A DNA stretch of 64,000 bases from Ianthella basta (GCA_964019415.1 OZ025880.1:2500813-2564812); one strand, 5' to 3'; counted from the first letter of the stretch, positions 1 to 24,734 are shown. The notes: a model not told the origin generated them from the letters alone. Numbers and translations: made by a program.

Positions 1-437
1 AAGTAGAAACATACATACATACGTACAATGGCAATCTGTTACACCAAACACCAGTGACAGCGATTGAAACAAGGGCTCCACAATATATCTATCCAAGTGT
101 GTAATGATGGAAACAATACAGTGTGCTTGTGCCAGTTTTGTGCCTATGCCTTTGGACTATGTATGTATGTATGTATGGCCCTTCATAAGGAGCACTGTGT
201 GTTTAGCACGAGCTCCCCTAAAGGGGACCACTGTGTTCAATGTTGCCTGTCTACTGACTGTCAGACACTGCCACAGACTGACCGCCTTAACAACAGGCCT
301 CTAGGATGGGTCCACCACCACGATCACCACCACACATATACATACACAGTAGTACAAATGCTGCGTAGCTCTATTTTTCACTCTAGATCTAAATTTAGTA
401 TGACTTGTAATTGATGATATGCATGAAATTATATTCA

Positions 438-1272
438 TCATATACTGTACACTATCTCTATTGTGTCTCTCTCGATCTCTGCCTCACTGTCAGGATCCCT
501 GTCGCTGTGTTTGTGCTGTTTCAGCCAGTCTTTGAGGCTACTTTGGATGTGGGTAACCGTGGTAACCCAGTCAGCCTTATCAACAATGTCTTCCTGTATT
601 GCGAGCACAATGATGGGGTATTCACAGACCACTACAAGCACATACTGTAACATACACTGTGACACACACTGTGACACACATAAGGCACACACTGTGACAC
701 ACAATGTGACACACATAAGACATACACTGTGACACACATAAGGCACACACTGTGACACACACTGTGACACACATAAGCACACAATGTGACACACACTGTG
801 ACACACATAAGACATACACTGTGACACACATAAGGCACACACTGTGACACACACTGTGACACACATAAGCACACAATGTGACACACACTGTGACACTCAC
901 TGACACACACAAGGTGTATACATATGTACAGTACAGCAACGGTGAGCCACCATTAGCAATTGCTAGCCATTGCAACAGACTACGACTGTGCGCATACTGT
1001 AGCTGTGCACAACAAAGGAGTGTGAGTTCTGTGCAGAGCATGCATCTTGTCTGGCCTTGACCAAGAGCTAGATGTGCTCAGCACTAGCTCCCTAGGGGAG
1101 ACCAGGCAGTCAATATTGCCTGCGTTCTGACTGTCAGACACTCTCATTGACTGACAGCATCACCTACAGGCTCTCTGTCCAATGGCTTCTTGCCAAGCGA
1201 CAGTGGTTCGTAGTACAGGAAGCATTGTGTACACTGTACAGCATTGACAAGTTATGAACACACAGACACACA

Positions 1273-1343
<71 letters not shown>

Positions 1344-1810
1344 TCACACACTTGCTCACGCTCATGCATACGCATATGCACACACATCACACACTCACAC
1401 CTTGCCACAAGCATAGGCAATCTGATGGAGCAGAGAGGCCATCTCTGGAGTCCTCTTTGAGTCCTCCAGAACTGACTGCAGGTGTGAGAGGACAGAGGGC
1501 TCCTCCTCCTCCAGTTCATCAGTGGCTGACCCCAGTAAGAGGTGGAGGGCATCCCAGACACTTGAAGCAGAAGCAGTAGCAGGTGAGAGGGGAGTTGTGG
1601 ACCATGAGGGGCTGAGGTAGCTTCCTGGAGCTGGTGCACAGTGGAGGAAGGAGTGAAGGTGGAGTTGGAGGTGACATATAGAGATAAGGGGTGTTGTGTG
1701 CGCATGTACTATGTATGTATGTATGTACGTATGTATGTACGTATGTATGTACGTATGTACTTGTGCGAGTATATTTGTGTGTATTTGCATGTAGGCGTGA
1801 ATCCATGTGA

Positions 1811-1850
<40 letters not shown>

Positions 1851-2995
1851 ATGTGTGTGTATGTGTGTGCACTCACTGCAAAAGTCCTTCTCCACATCAG
1901 AAGGAGTAAGAAGGCTTTGAAAATAAACCTAGGCAACACCACCACCAAACACCACATAATACATACATACATACGTGCATACAAACATTAGTGCACACAT
2001 CAGTATTACAGACTGCAAACGTCCGCACACATTGCACATTAGCATGCAGCAAACTGCAATACACAACAGTAGCATACTGTACATTAAATCACACCCAATC
2101 TGCACCTCACTGCGTGTACACTGCCTGTGTTGGGGTACACACATACACATCTACACATACGCACCTCTGTTGTCACCTTCTCCAACCAGCCAAAGGCCTG
2201 CACACTGAAAATGACATGGAGAAAGAAAATGATGGAGAGATGAGGCAGTAGAATTATGATATAATGAAAATGATGACATGGTATTTGCTGGTGTTAACAT
2301 AATGTGTTGCTGTATATTATACAGTATACAATACTTCCAGGAATGAAGGACACTCTTACGCAATACCTTTGCACATATGCACACATAATGTAAAATACAA
2401 TGACATGAGAAATACACATGTACGCAGCTATGTATGTAACAGTCTGTCACACACACCCACCCCCCCCCATACACATGCCCACAACCACACAGTACCTGAT
2501 AACAGTGGTAAAGTAAACCCCATTCCTGGATGCTGCAACTCCCCTGACCAAAGTCTTCGGAGGGTGGGGGGAGTGTTGTAGTAACACAACCTCACTCTGC
2601 AACACCGTGAGACCTCCGCCCCCAGCCGCAGGCGACCCTGCCCCCCAGGGATCAAACAGCTGAGCCGTCCCGTCCATACCAATACTGAGTGAATGCACAC
2701 CACCCGCAGTATGCACCTGTGTGATACCTGGGGGGGGGGGGGACGGGACACTTCTATGTACACACATTACACAGGTACTGTATTTATGAATTGTGCATGT
2801 GTTTTTGTATGTACTGTATCACAGGCAGTCTGCATGATTCATAATTGAAATTGCTTTTAAAAACGTGCAAGGGCACCCCTATGTACAGTAAACAACGACA
2901 ACAACAACTCCCTTTAACTGTACCTACAGTTAGAGTGAGGTGACTCAGGAGATAAGTTATAAGCAGAAATGCATACATGTATGATGTGTGAGTGG

Positions 2996-3034
<39 letters not shown>

Positions 3035-3069
3035 TGTGTGTGTGTGTGTGTATGTGTGTGCGAGTGTGC

Positions 3070-3110
<41 letters not shown>

Positions 3111-3999
3111 CGTGCATGTGTGTGTGTGTGTGCACGCACCTGCTATAGGCAAGTTATGCCCTCCAACAACGAAGGCCAACACCTCCAAGGAACGACAGCC
3201 AATGGTAGCCACCCCAACAGCAGTACCCTTGCTGAAGAGCAGCCTACTGCCGTCCTGACCATGGCCAGGGCACCACACCAAGTGGTGAATAGGGATCTCG
3301 TCTACTTCAGCGCTGCTGTCGGTGAGCTGTGTGGGGCAGACCACAACCTCCGCCGTGGGGCTGGTACTCATCAGGTGGAGGGAACCGTCCGAGCAGCCAA
3401 TGGCTAACATGCACTCTAGACAGACAGACAGACAGATGGACAGACAGACAGACAGACAGACAGATGGACAGACAGATGTACAATACCTGAATAAGTGTGC
3501 ATGGCTAGGTTGCATCACTGGTAGCTCTAAGTCACTAGAAATATTAAATAGTGTTAAAACACAACAACCGCATACAGTTATAGGCTATATTCCCATGGCT
3601 ACCTACAGTAATAAATCTGCTACTACACACCTGTAGTGCACCACCTCACAGTAATACATACCCTTACTCTCCTGCACTGCTTCCTCTGTCCATGCCATAC
3701 ACAGAATTCTATGTGACAACAGTATGGGAACCTTCCCTCTGCATACCAACTGCTCACTGACACGAGTTGACAGACTGTCACTGGTGACAGTGAAATGTGA
3801 CGTCATGTCAAACACACTGACGTGGCCCGACCTAGTGCCCACCGCTAGTCTTGCGTTGGTGTGGTTAGCCTCTCCGCTCTGCCATGCAAAGGCTGCAAGG
3901 GAGTATGGCATAAGGCATGCACCAACACATTCACACAAGTAGGAAAACAGAGACTAACACATGCACACCAACAGACACGTTACTGTACACACAACAGAA

Positions 4000-4060
<61 letters not shown>

Positions 4061-5066
4061 GTAAGCAACATTCTATAGGAAGTGTAATAGCATAAATGTA
4101 TGTACATGTACAGTGTACATTACTGTAGAATACCATCTACATACCAACATTCACTGACATACATCAACAGATACTGATAGTTACAAATGGACACTGACAG
4201 AGACTGACAATAACAACACACATTGACAACATACATAGTACAAACACGATAGGAAGGGCCACTATCAATGAGCGACTCCAAGACAACAATTACACACTGC
4301 ACGCATATGAAGTCCACAGCTTCAATTACAGTCAATAGTAAACTTCATTACATTGTTGAAGTTGGAGTTTCACTAAAGATGTGATCCCATCAAATGGGTG
4401 GAAGTGGAAAAAAATTGAGTTGCATTGCAGTTGTGTGTGGTATATCATAGGACACGTAGAACCTGCTACCACAGACTACTACTGCTGGAACGTGGCCCAC
4501 TCCTCACCGGTCACTGCTGCGCAGTCCCTCTGGCTCATGTGAGCCCTTGACTGCTCACTCTGCAAATAAGCTTTCATTTTAATGTGAGCGGTTGAAGACA
4601 ATGAATCAGGAGGCTTATCGAGTTGTTGAGCGGGACCTGCAGCTGGTGACTCCTGAAATGTGTGGGTGGGTCCAGGAGATTCCTCAGGATGGTGTACAGG
4701 TCCAGGGGACTCCTTGGAATGGTGGGGAGGACCAGAAGAGTCCTTGCTTGAATCACTTTGTTGTATTGCATGTGCTAGTAAGGCATCTGAAAAGCTGTGG
4801 ACCTACGGTGAGGAAGAAGGTACTGTATGCATGAGAGTATCCATCTGCATTCCCATCACATCTCACATAGGGAGTGCTGGAGTACGCAAGTGATGTGAAT
4901 ATGTGTGGGGGTGGAAGCAGAGGAAGGAGAGGGGATGTGCTTGGAGAGAGGGAGACAGACACACACACGCACACACACACACATACACACACATACACAC
5001 ACACACAACACACACACACACACAATAATATATACACACAAACAACACACACACATGCACACACAT

Positions 5067-5122
<56 letters not shown>

Positions 5123-5131
5123 CACACACAC

Positions 5132-5209
<78 letters not shown>

Positions 5210-6419
5210 ATCTTCCATGCTTTCAGTCCAGTGAAGGGTGGCTCAAACAGGTACAAGTGACCCCGAGAGGTGAGACCGCAGAGAAGAAAGCCAGTGGCAT
5301 TGTCCAGTGGGCACCATTCACACCCCACAAAGGTCCCAGCTCCATTGCTGTACAAGGGATCAAGGACCAAGGTTGTCATGCTGTGGGTGTTTTCTGTGTG
5401 CGTGCAGTGGAGAAGGGGAAGTGGTCTAAGGGTTACGCTGCAAAATAACCATTATGCCACAAATGTCCTACAGTGCCACCCAATAAAATGCACAAATGTG
5501 GTAGAGCAGTTTGCAATGTGGTTTTCATGAATGTCATATGACCACGGCTCACCTCTGAACTTTGGCCTCACTTTTGGGTGGTAGCCGTACCATACCTGAA
5601 CAGCTCAGGTCCCCTACATACAGCACCAAGTGAGGCCAAAGCTCAGATGTGAGTCATGAGTCAAATGACCTTCACGACAATCATTGCAAGCCGCTGTAAA
5701 TGCATAAACTGCGACTTGCGCTGAACCCGCTACAACTCCTTGTGCCAGTTTGACTACCTAGGAGAAGTGGCTTGGGGTGAACTGACCATCTCTGCATGTT
5801 TCCAGGCAGAAAGCGTCCACTCTCTTCTGTGGAAAAGAGCAGGACGGATCAGTCTTGGACCTGACGGTGGGCAGCTCTGCCACTGTGACAGTGAAGGACT
5901 CTGCTAGAGGAGGTTGCCTGGTGGTCCTTCCTCCATCACTAGCACTGGATAGAGGAGACGGTGTCTGGGAAAGGCTAAGGATGAATCACTTCTTCAAGAA
6001 TACAAGCAAGTCAGTTCACAACTATTGCCCTCCGTACCCCTGGATTGAGAAGGAGGGGGAGAGTCCCTGTTGCAGCACTATATAGCTACTGTACAAAATG
6101 GCTTTCATGACCAAAATTAAACCCAAGTCTGAAAGTGAACGAGAACTAGGCAGAGAGCAAGTTCAGGGCGTCCCTACACACAAGTCCCGTGAACAGGCAT
6201 AGACACAGGAGGTTACATACGTACTACAGTTACTGCTGCACAGAACCGTTCAACAATAACTAAACTCCTGGCACAGTGGCACTACCATATTAACTAAGAC
6301 AAGGGCGATACCAGAACATAGATGAAATTGGAGGTGCATATCGCAACTCTTCCATCTCCTTTAGACCACTTCACGACGTCAACGCCGTCCGCAAGTTGGG
6401 AGAACTTCACTTTGGACAT
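438..6419 (-). CDS. TFIIIC90/GTF3C4-like WD40 protein, split gene
   Basis: Proposed subunit of TFIIIC, the DNA-binding factor for RNA polymerase III genes, acting in the nucleus. Exon 1 (6419-6312) starts [18 protein letters not shown] and ends at a GTATCG donor. Further exons: about 5906-5785; 5393-5209; 4802-4508 (Pro/Ser-rich, disordered); 3892 to about 3640; 3415-3140; 2727-2496; about 2196-2164; about 1930-1878; about 1636-1415; about 636-438. Propeller-type segments include [17 protein letters not shown] and [14 protein letters not shown]. The segments [19 protein letters not shown] and [16 protein letters not shown] resemble human GTF3C4 regions from memory. The reading frame holds across 5209/4802, 4508/3892 and 3140/2727; the last exons are less sure. 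The usual C-terminal zinc-binding region was not found. Another WD40 family is possible. Confidence 0.5.
648..905. repeat. Minisatellite of CACTGTGACACACATAAG-type units
   Basis: About a dozen imperfect tandem copies of a CACTGTGACACACA core with variable ACATAAGGCACA or ACATAAGCACA spacers. It lies in the last intron of the TFIIIC90-like gene, just upstream (in gene sense) of the last exon. The long Cys/Val/His frames across it are products of the repeat, not genes. Confidence 0.9.
1261..1341. repeat. (CA)n microsatellite
   Basis: About 38 CA units in an intron of the minus-strand TFIIIC90-like gene, so GT in the transcript. Confidence 0.97.
1705..1858. repeat. Compound GTAT/GTAC tetranucleotide and (GT)n tract
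   Basis: Tetranucleotide ATGT/ACGT steps at 1705-1765 are followed by irregular T/G-rich DNA and a pure (GT)n run at about 1811-1847. It is intronic, about 20 bases from the donor of the 1930-1878 exon. Confidence 0.9.
2998..3132. repeat. (GT)n microsatellite beside a splice donor
   Basis: Interrupted (GT)n tract. On the minus strand the exon ending at 3140 reads directly into GTGCGTGCAC(AC)n, so the tract begins inside the donor region. Confidence 0.95.
3418..3477. repeat. (CAGA)n tetranucleotide forming a polypyrimidine tract
   Basis: CAGA repeats with GATG interruptions. On the minus strand this is (TGTC)n ending in TCTAG, immediately before the exon starting near 3415, so the repeat seems to serve as the acceptor's pyrimidine tract. 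Confidence 0.9.
4003..4060. repeat. (CA)n microsatellite
   Basis: Near-pure CA run in the intron between the 4802-4508 and 3892 exons of the TFIIIC90-like gene. Confidence 0.97.
4958..5208. repeat. Long compound (CA)n tract whose end is a splice donor
   Basis: About 250 bases of CA repeats with AACACA and ATGCACAC interruptions. On the minus strand the exon ends GGAAGATG and the intron starts GTGTGT, so the first bases of the repeat are the donor site itself. Confidence 0.95.
5521..5690. mobile_element. Foldback MITE-like element
   Basis: Two roughly 50-base arms are imperfect inverted copies: the left contains GAACTTTGGCCTCACTT and the right, read in reverse complement, contains GAGCTTTGGCCTCACTT. 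A short loop around 5585-5630 separates them. It lies in an intron of the TFIIIC90-like gene, has no coding capacity, and its family is not identified. Confidence 0.65.
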
Positions 6420-7219
6420 GGTGCGCGCGTAAATGAGTGCGCGTGGTGGGGAACTGGAGCCGCGGGGAAAATCCCTTTAAAATGAGGGCAAACAGTACTA
6501 GTCGTCTCGCTTGGGGCTCTGTGCCTCACCTGAGGGGCTACCACTTTGACAACCACATTGGGTCAACCCAATCACATGTGGCCAAGCGATCCACAGTCCA
6601 TCAGTGTCATATTATATAACAGTTATAGCTATGACTGCAAGCCTATAGCTATCTACATGTGCAGCTAACCACGTGCACATGGACTGGGATTAGGTCAACA
6701 ACCACATGGGTACCTTCTGAAGTATATAGCCAGGCGCATTGTCTAATTAAAGGTCTCCCCATGGCCAACTGGTTAAATATGATTCCAATCCATCCCAATC
6801 CATGTACTACGTATATACATTTGCTAAATGTACTTCCATGAAAAACATGCATGTGCTGCACGTATATACGTAATTATATTATACAATATTAGCTACACAT
6901 TATTTCATGTACATGTATGGAAGCAGGTATCTAATAATTATATGTAGGGTACATGTGAAGTAATCTAATTAATATAGCTATCTGTATTGATCACATGCAT
7001 ATGAGTACATGCGTATACGTAGAATAATATGTAATTATAAAATGACAGGTACATACAAGTTTATAATTAATTGAATGACAAATGATTTCCCATATTACTG
7101 CAGTAATGAACAAAAAATATGTAGCACACGCCAATAGCTATAATAATAGTAACAAGGTAGATGATGCGACTGTTACGTTTAATAAAAAGCAGCACGTGTG
7201 TCGAATCACACTGCTGTCA
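6420..7219. other. Intergenic: upstream of TFIIIC90-like gene, downstream of RTK
   Basis: The first 60 bases upstream of the ATG (6420-6480) are rich in CpG and GCGC, consistent with a TATA-less promoter for the minus-strand gene. The rest is AT-rich with no convincing gene. The RTK stop codon lies at 7222-7220 on the far side, so this stretch also holds its 3' untranslated region. Confidence 0.4.
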
Positions 7220-19137
<11,918 letters not shown>

Positions 19138-19655
19138 TTCGAGGATTTCACATTAAGCACTCGAGAGGGAACTGGTCTGCTTAATAACCGCGGTCGAAAT
19201 TTCCATACGTATCTCAGATGACAAAATGTCCGGCAAAACGCAAGCAGGTGATCTCATGATCACTGCAGCTCCCGGCGTCACGAAGACGAGACACACTCCT
19301 TAGCTATTTATCTGTATTCTTATTTTAGTGGCATGTCTCAGCACGCATGGCTAGCTACATGAGAATGCAATGGCCCATGCAAAGGTTCTTCCTGTGCACC
19401 AGTGTGCTGACAATCAGCATAATAATATTATATATAAGATACTCTAACCCCACGGTTGGAGAATCTACTGTTAAATTCAGCAGACACAGTACTTACAGAG
19501 CACTGACCCATCACTATCAAGCTATACATCACAGGGCTGACTAAAGGGTTATACTATTATAGACAAAACAGTGCTCAATGTAACATCAAGAATACTCTTG
19601 GTGACATGCTATGAAGTGCTGCAAAATCAGTGTATTTGCTGAGAGCTCAAAACAG
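19138..19655. other. Upstream region of the RTK gene
   Basis: Intergenic DNA 5' of the RTK start. The first 150 bases hold scattered CpG, including CCGCGGTCG near 19187, which may mark the promoter; no TATA box stands out at a usual distance. Nothing else recognisable. Confidence 0.3.
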
Positions 19656-19659
19656 TGGC

Positions 19660-19905
19660 CCATAAAATGTGATCTGTTAACGTTGTCATGACAGCATGGC
19701 AGCCTGGCTACACAAAATGTGAACTGTTAACTGATCTGTTCGCAGCCTGGCTACACAAAATGTGATCTATTAACGTTGTCATGACAGCATGGCAGCCTGG
19801 CTATACAAAATGTGATCTGTTAACTGATCTGTTCGCGGCCTGGCTACACAAAATGTGATCTCTTAACGTTGTCATGACAGCATGGCAGTTGGCCTGGCTA
19901 CACAC
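19660..19905. repeat. Alternating two-type tandem repeat (A-B-A-B-A)
   Basis: All units share CCTGGCTACACAAAATGTGA. Type A (about 50 bases) continues with AACGTTGTCATGACAGCATG; type B (about 43 bases) continues with AACTGATCTGTTCGCAG. They alternate, giving a higher-order period near 93 bases. Confidence 0.85.
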
Positions 19906-20085
19906 AGTTGACTATGTATACACATTGCACTCGAACAACTACGTATAGGATGGCATAACGTATCTTATGTGGCTTGGTACATTACAAATTCCCATTCTGC
20001 ATGATGCAAACATGTATCAATACTCAATACATACACAAGCCTATCTCAATGACAAAACTATTACTATTATATAGTTTTAATATTA

Positions 20086-20290
20086 CAGTAAAACCTGTCT
20101 AAGACAGCTAGCCGTCATGTGGGCCAGTTGCAACTGACCTTTATAGAGAGGTGGCTGCTCTACAGAGGTATTATTATATAACTATTGTAATGTTGTTACA
20201 GAAGTGCTATTAGGGGCAAGGGAGGCTGGCCATTGTATATAGAGAGGTCACTGCCTATAGCACAGCGACCGTTTTAGACAGTTTCCACTG
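20086..20290. mobile_element. pogo-like MITE, copy 3
   Basis: Starts CAGTAAAACCTGTCTAAGAC and ends GACAGTTTCCACTG, flanked by TA (20084-20085 and 20291-20292). It is longer than copies 1 and 2 through small internal insertions. Confidence 0.75.
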
Positions 20291-20683
20291 TATAGTATGA
20301 CAAACTGGAGCTAGGGAACAGCTTGAGAGCTGAAGTGCAAGAATCCATGACACTTGATAAAGTTGGACTTGTACTGTATGCATGCGGCGATAGTATACAT
20401 GTAAATATACGTATACTTGAACAAGCCCACTAGCTGGTCACCTATGTATTGAATTGCACTATTGGGCTGTGTAGCGACATGGTTCACATGTGCACAGTTA
20501 ACATAACAACACAGCCTGACCGTGCAGCTGGTGAGTCATGCTACATTCGACAATGCACAAGGACACCCTGTCCTAGTAGGAAAGAGCAGTTTGACACTAT
20601 AGCACGTAACTCTGACATTCCTCACATTTCGTGGCATAGCTATGTACACAGCTAGTGCAACCATGGTAATGCGGCCCCAAACA

Positions 20684-20814
20684 TACCAACAGAGGTAGAT
20701 TTCAACACTTTATATGCTATTTGAGGCCAGGGGAGCTGGCTGCTTTATATAGGGAGGTGGCTGCCTGACACAGTGACCATTAACATTTTCGATTCGATAT
20801 TATAGGTTCCACTG
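20684..20814. mobile_element. pogo-like MITE, partial copy 4
   Basis: Retains the interior GAGGTGGCTGCCTGACACAG and the right end GGTTCCACTG but lacks the left end, and carries a short unrelated insertion before the terminus. Confidence 0.65.
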
Positions 20815-21450
20815 TACTTTGTGAACATGTGTAGTGGAAGTAGAGGAGAGGGGCTGGCCATGTGAGACAAGAGAAAGTGCTACTGTCCAAACAGGACACT
20901 ACAACACACACATATGCATTTAGCATATACATGCAATACATAGCTGCGGCCAAATAATTGTTTTAACTTACCATATATGGCAACAGGCCATCAGCCTGGC
21001 TACAAGCAACACAGCTGATTATGAGAACACTGTACATACAGATTGTGGTGGCTTGTACAATTACTGGGCTATATGCTGCGAAATGCATATGCATACACAA
21101 ATTCTACAAATCTGTCATCATCATAAATTTGACCAATACACAGAACATGCAGCTTGAATGGGTGGAAGCTAGCTATATACGTAGCAGGAGATTAGATTAT
21201 TAGACTGTGACATGTGGAAACCATTCAGAGTGCATTAATGTAATTAACAAACCACAGAGTGCACACTGGTGGTCAATGGCCATATACACTGAAACTAGTT
21301 GATGTTATGAAATTACATGCAGCTCTGTGAATATAGGGACAGTAAAGAGAGGGAAATTAATCACACATGCAGCTGAGAATCGACCTATGCGCCTTTACAC
21401 AAGACAAGAGAGTGCAGATGGTTACCATTATTAACAGTCACCTAGGTTTT
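20815..21450. other. Gene-poor intergenic DNA
   Basis: No gene, RNA or repeat family could be supported here. Open frames are short, and base composition is AT-rich without coding character. Confidence 0.5.
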
Positions 21451-22299
21451 TAGGGGCTGCCGCAGGCAGCCCCTATATTGTTTTCAAATTGACGTTTTCA
21501 TATGGCTTCATGTTACGGATATATATATATATATATATAATACGCCAACCTACGGTTGTACGTCAATGCTTACATTTATATTGAATGTATTGGGCGAAGT
21601 ATTGGGTATAGGGAATTTATATTGTCGGCCATTTTATTCGGCCGGAAGTGGACCGTGTGCGAGGCCAAGGGACTTTGAAAACCGGCTTCCAAACGACGTT
21701 TTAGCGAACTTTGGACGTTCTCTTCCGCCTCTGATCCTGGAACAGACTCCTACAGCACTTCTGGTCGACGGGCAAAGACACAGCTTCGAGACAGCGCCCA
21801 ACAGGTCATCGACTTAGCCCCGCGCCTTCTTCGATAATGGCCGCGCCGCCTCGGAGGACTTCACTCCGCCGCCTGGAACACATGACAGGAGTAACGTAGA
21901 AACTGGTGAACGCCGTGATATGTACACGCTAACGTTCTTCAACCGTTTCTAGCTTAACTCGCACGGTTGCCCTTCTAAATGCTCTTCAGAACCTGGCCCA
22001 CGCGTACTGCGCTGTAGCAAACGTACGTAGCTTTTGCCACCACAGACCACTAGCTACTCTGGCGACTGTGGGTTCCTTGGTACATTATGTTTCTGTAATT
22101 ACTCACTGTAAATGCACGTGCTATAAGCAGTCATGTGTCTGTCTGCTGGACATTTCTCTGTGCATGTGTTGTGGGTTTGTGTGTGTGTGTGGTGTGTGTG
22201 TGTGTGGTGTGTGTGTGTGTATGTGGTGTGTGTGTGTGTGTGTGTGTGGTGTGTGTGTGCATGTGGTGTGTGTGTGGTGTGTGTGCGTGTGGTGTGTGT

Positions 22300-22350
<51 letters not shown>

Positions 22351-22455
22351 ATGTGTATGTGTGTGTGTGTGTGCATGTGTATGTGTGCATGTGTATGTGT
22401 GCGTGTGTGTGTGTGTGTGTGTGCATGTGTGCGTGTGTGTGTGTGTGCATGTGTA

Positions 22456-22499
<44 letters not shown>

Positions 22500-22518
22500 T
22501 CACGTGTCTGGTGATAAT

Positions 22519-22559
<41 letters not shown>

Positions 22560-22664
22560 AAGTTACTGAGGTATTGTGACGCGATGTCAGGTTTATCTAT
22601 TGTGAGTGACAGAGCAGCGACCGAAGGGAGCAAGTATTTCGAGTTGGGGCGGCAGCCCCACGAG
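21451..22664. mobile_element. Possible hairpin-ended element of about 1.2 kb
   Basis: Left edge has a strong hairpin, GGGGCTGCC / GGCAGCCCC, preceded by TTTTTA. The right edge, read on the minus strand, has TTAAAAACTCG followed by GGGGCTGCCGCCCC. The shared core GGGGCTGCCGC at both edges in opposite orientation suggests one element. The interior contains a CpG-rich segment (about 21600-22040) and the GT tract at 22172. No transposase was recognised. The two hairpins could instead be unrelated. Confidence 0.35.
22172..22556. repeat. Compound (GT)n tract, about 385 bases
   Basis: GT repeats broken by GGTGTG, GCATGTGTATGT and CACGTGTCTGGTGATAATG segments; the long Val/Cys and Thr/His frames here are artefacts. 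Confidence 0.97.
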
Positions 22665-22684
22665 TTTTTAACTCGAAATACTTG
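22630..22684. repeat. Near-perfect palindrome with GC-rich core
   Basis: CAAGTATTTCGAGTT is matched by the exact reverse complement AACTCGAAATACTTG, enclosing GGGGCGGCAGCCCC. It would form a stable cruciform or RNA hairpin. Confidence 0.85.
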
Positions 22685-22959
22685 TTTTAATAATGACCTT
22701 TTATTTATAAATAAAGGCCATGATACATAAATAATGACCTTGATATTCAAATGATGACCAATATAATAATCTGTACGTGTTTAGTGCAATGGTGGCAGTG
22801 GTACAGGGATGCATATATGTAATGCATGCAGTGAAAGGGAAAGTGTATACTATGCATTAATCATTCTTACAGCATGCACAGATCTTTATACATCAGTGAA
22901 CAGCTAGGCAATGCTGGGCATATACGTATGTATGGCAATTAATTGCCACGACAAACTGT

Positions 22960-23200
22960 ACTAGAGCACACACAGATGCACTTATTTGTTGCCTCACATG
23001 CATGTGTCCGTTCTGATTGACACCTGTGAGTGTGCCCCATCAAGTGACAGTATATACCTATGCACATGTGTGCATGACATGTACAACAGCCTGTATACAA
23101 CAACATAGTGACTATTGTATGTGAACCACATGCCATTATCTCAAGTGATAAACTGTGCATATGAGTTGTTGACTACAGATGCAATACCCTTGTCTATAAT
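22960..23200. repeat. Dispersed direct repeat, copy 1
   Basis: About 230 bases similar to 24735-24940, sharing for example CTGTATACAACAACATA and ATCTCAAGTGATAAA. Non-coding, no terminal structure seen. Confidence 0.75.
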
Positions 23201-23209
23201 TATTATATA

Positions 23210-24730
23210 TAGTCATTTCATGCAATACACTTAGCACCTACGTGCTTAGTAACATGTTCCTTTAGTATGCCTCAGTATATTCTCACTCAAGTGTCATAGT
23301 AGGATCTGAAATGTAACATGGATCTGTCCCCACGTTACGCTCATTCCAACACTTTTGAGTCCTTGTAAGTTAGGCCCGGCCCTACTTGCCAGGAGTGTTC
23401 TTATCTATTTCAGTTAATTTACACAAGGCTGGTGTCACATTAACTGTAATTCAGTTTTAATTGTTCTGCATGATTGTTCACATGTACACACCTGCCCACC
23501 TACTGACCCACCCGCACATCTATGTCTGCCCATCTCTATCTACCCATCATGCACACCCCCCACACACGACATTGTACGTATGTTTAAATATAGGTTATAC
23601 TGAGATCATGGTCATTTCTCGGTAGAACTGGCCAGCGCGGTCATTCCCCACATTGACGCTGGTTGAATGCATGCATTATGTTACATAGTAGGATCATTCA
23701 TCAGGTGCTCATGCAATAACAATGATGTCACGCACCAAAAAATCACTTCCAACTTCTGAGGTGACACTATTCATGCTTGGCTACATGGTGCAATCACATT
23801 AGACGGAAAGAGCCACACGAGCTCACACAGCTCACACACACTTTTGACGTGCATACGTAAGAGCACTCCCCAACCAAGCAGAGTTGAGTCATGCTCAACC
23901 AGATCACAGGACACGTCCTGCCCTTGTAGGCTGCATGACTCGAGAGCATGCAGTACAACTGCAACAATTCTTATCAACAAGACTTCCAGCCATATTGTTT
24001 TCAGGTTCATACTTGGAGAATTGTCCTAACACATGCTAGACCCAGCTGGGAAGTATCCACTTCATTGTGAGAAAGATCTCCAGCTTGCAGTTGTGTTAAG
24101 GTACACATTCACACTATGGTGATTAATTAGTGGAAGTGCTTGGGCTGAGTGAACAAAATAATTGACTCATTCCCTGGTAATCATACTTTGATGCATTCTG
24201 CTGATAGGAATTTTATCAAGATACTATGTAATTACTGTATCAGCAAAGTATGCACACACTGTAGGCCATGTTGTAGTGGCTTATCAATGCAATTTACTCA
24301 ATCAGCCACAATAGCATATTTTCGCACCTCCCATATCACTAAAGTAAGAAATGGGAATGCGTGCTGAAGTATATTAGATACGTGTAGCTTAGCTCTGTTG
24401 GTCAGTGTGGGCACCACATCATTCTCACATTAAAGTTTTTCTTTTTACAATGTGTCTGTCCCCAAGATGTTTATCTGGAGACAGACCACAATTTACATGT
24501 ACATACGTACCTAAAAATATCGAGTGACTGATGTGGATCAATGAGCGGCTGTGGTGGGTTCACAAGCATGCCACGTCAGGTGTAATCAGTACTGCTTGCA
24601 GTTAACGGCTTTAGGTGTCCTCCAAATGCAAAGTTATATGCTTTCAAAATAAATGCTTCTTTTGTGTACATCTGTGGAAGAGACAACAAAGGCATGCACT
24701 GTTAATTTCTTTGACCAACATACTCACAGC
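23210..24730. other. Gene-poor intergenic DNA
   Basis: No convincing gene. The search here for the missing C-terminal exon of the YBEY-like gene (histidine motif) found none. Open frames of 60-80 codons show no recognisable domain. Confidence 0.5.
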
Positions 24731-24734
24731 ACAA

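Noticed and set aside
648-905. Regular repeats that could suggest a CRISPR array
   Set aside because: Units are degenerate and adjacent without unique spacers, and the genome is animal; it is a minisatellite.
4238-4322. Possible extra exon of the TFIIIC90-like gene ([20 protein letters not shown])
   Set aside because: Weak acceptor, and the exons at 4508 and 3892 already join in frame without it to complete a propeller strand.
21566-21817. 83-codon frame in the CpG-rich stretch of the hairpin-ended segment
   Set aside because: No recognisable motif or conservation evidence; could be chance in GC-rich DNA.
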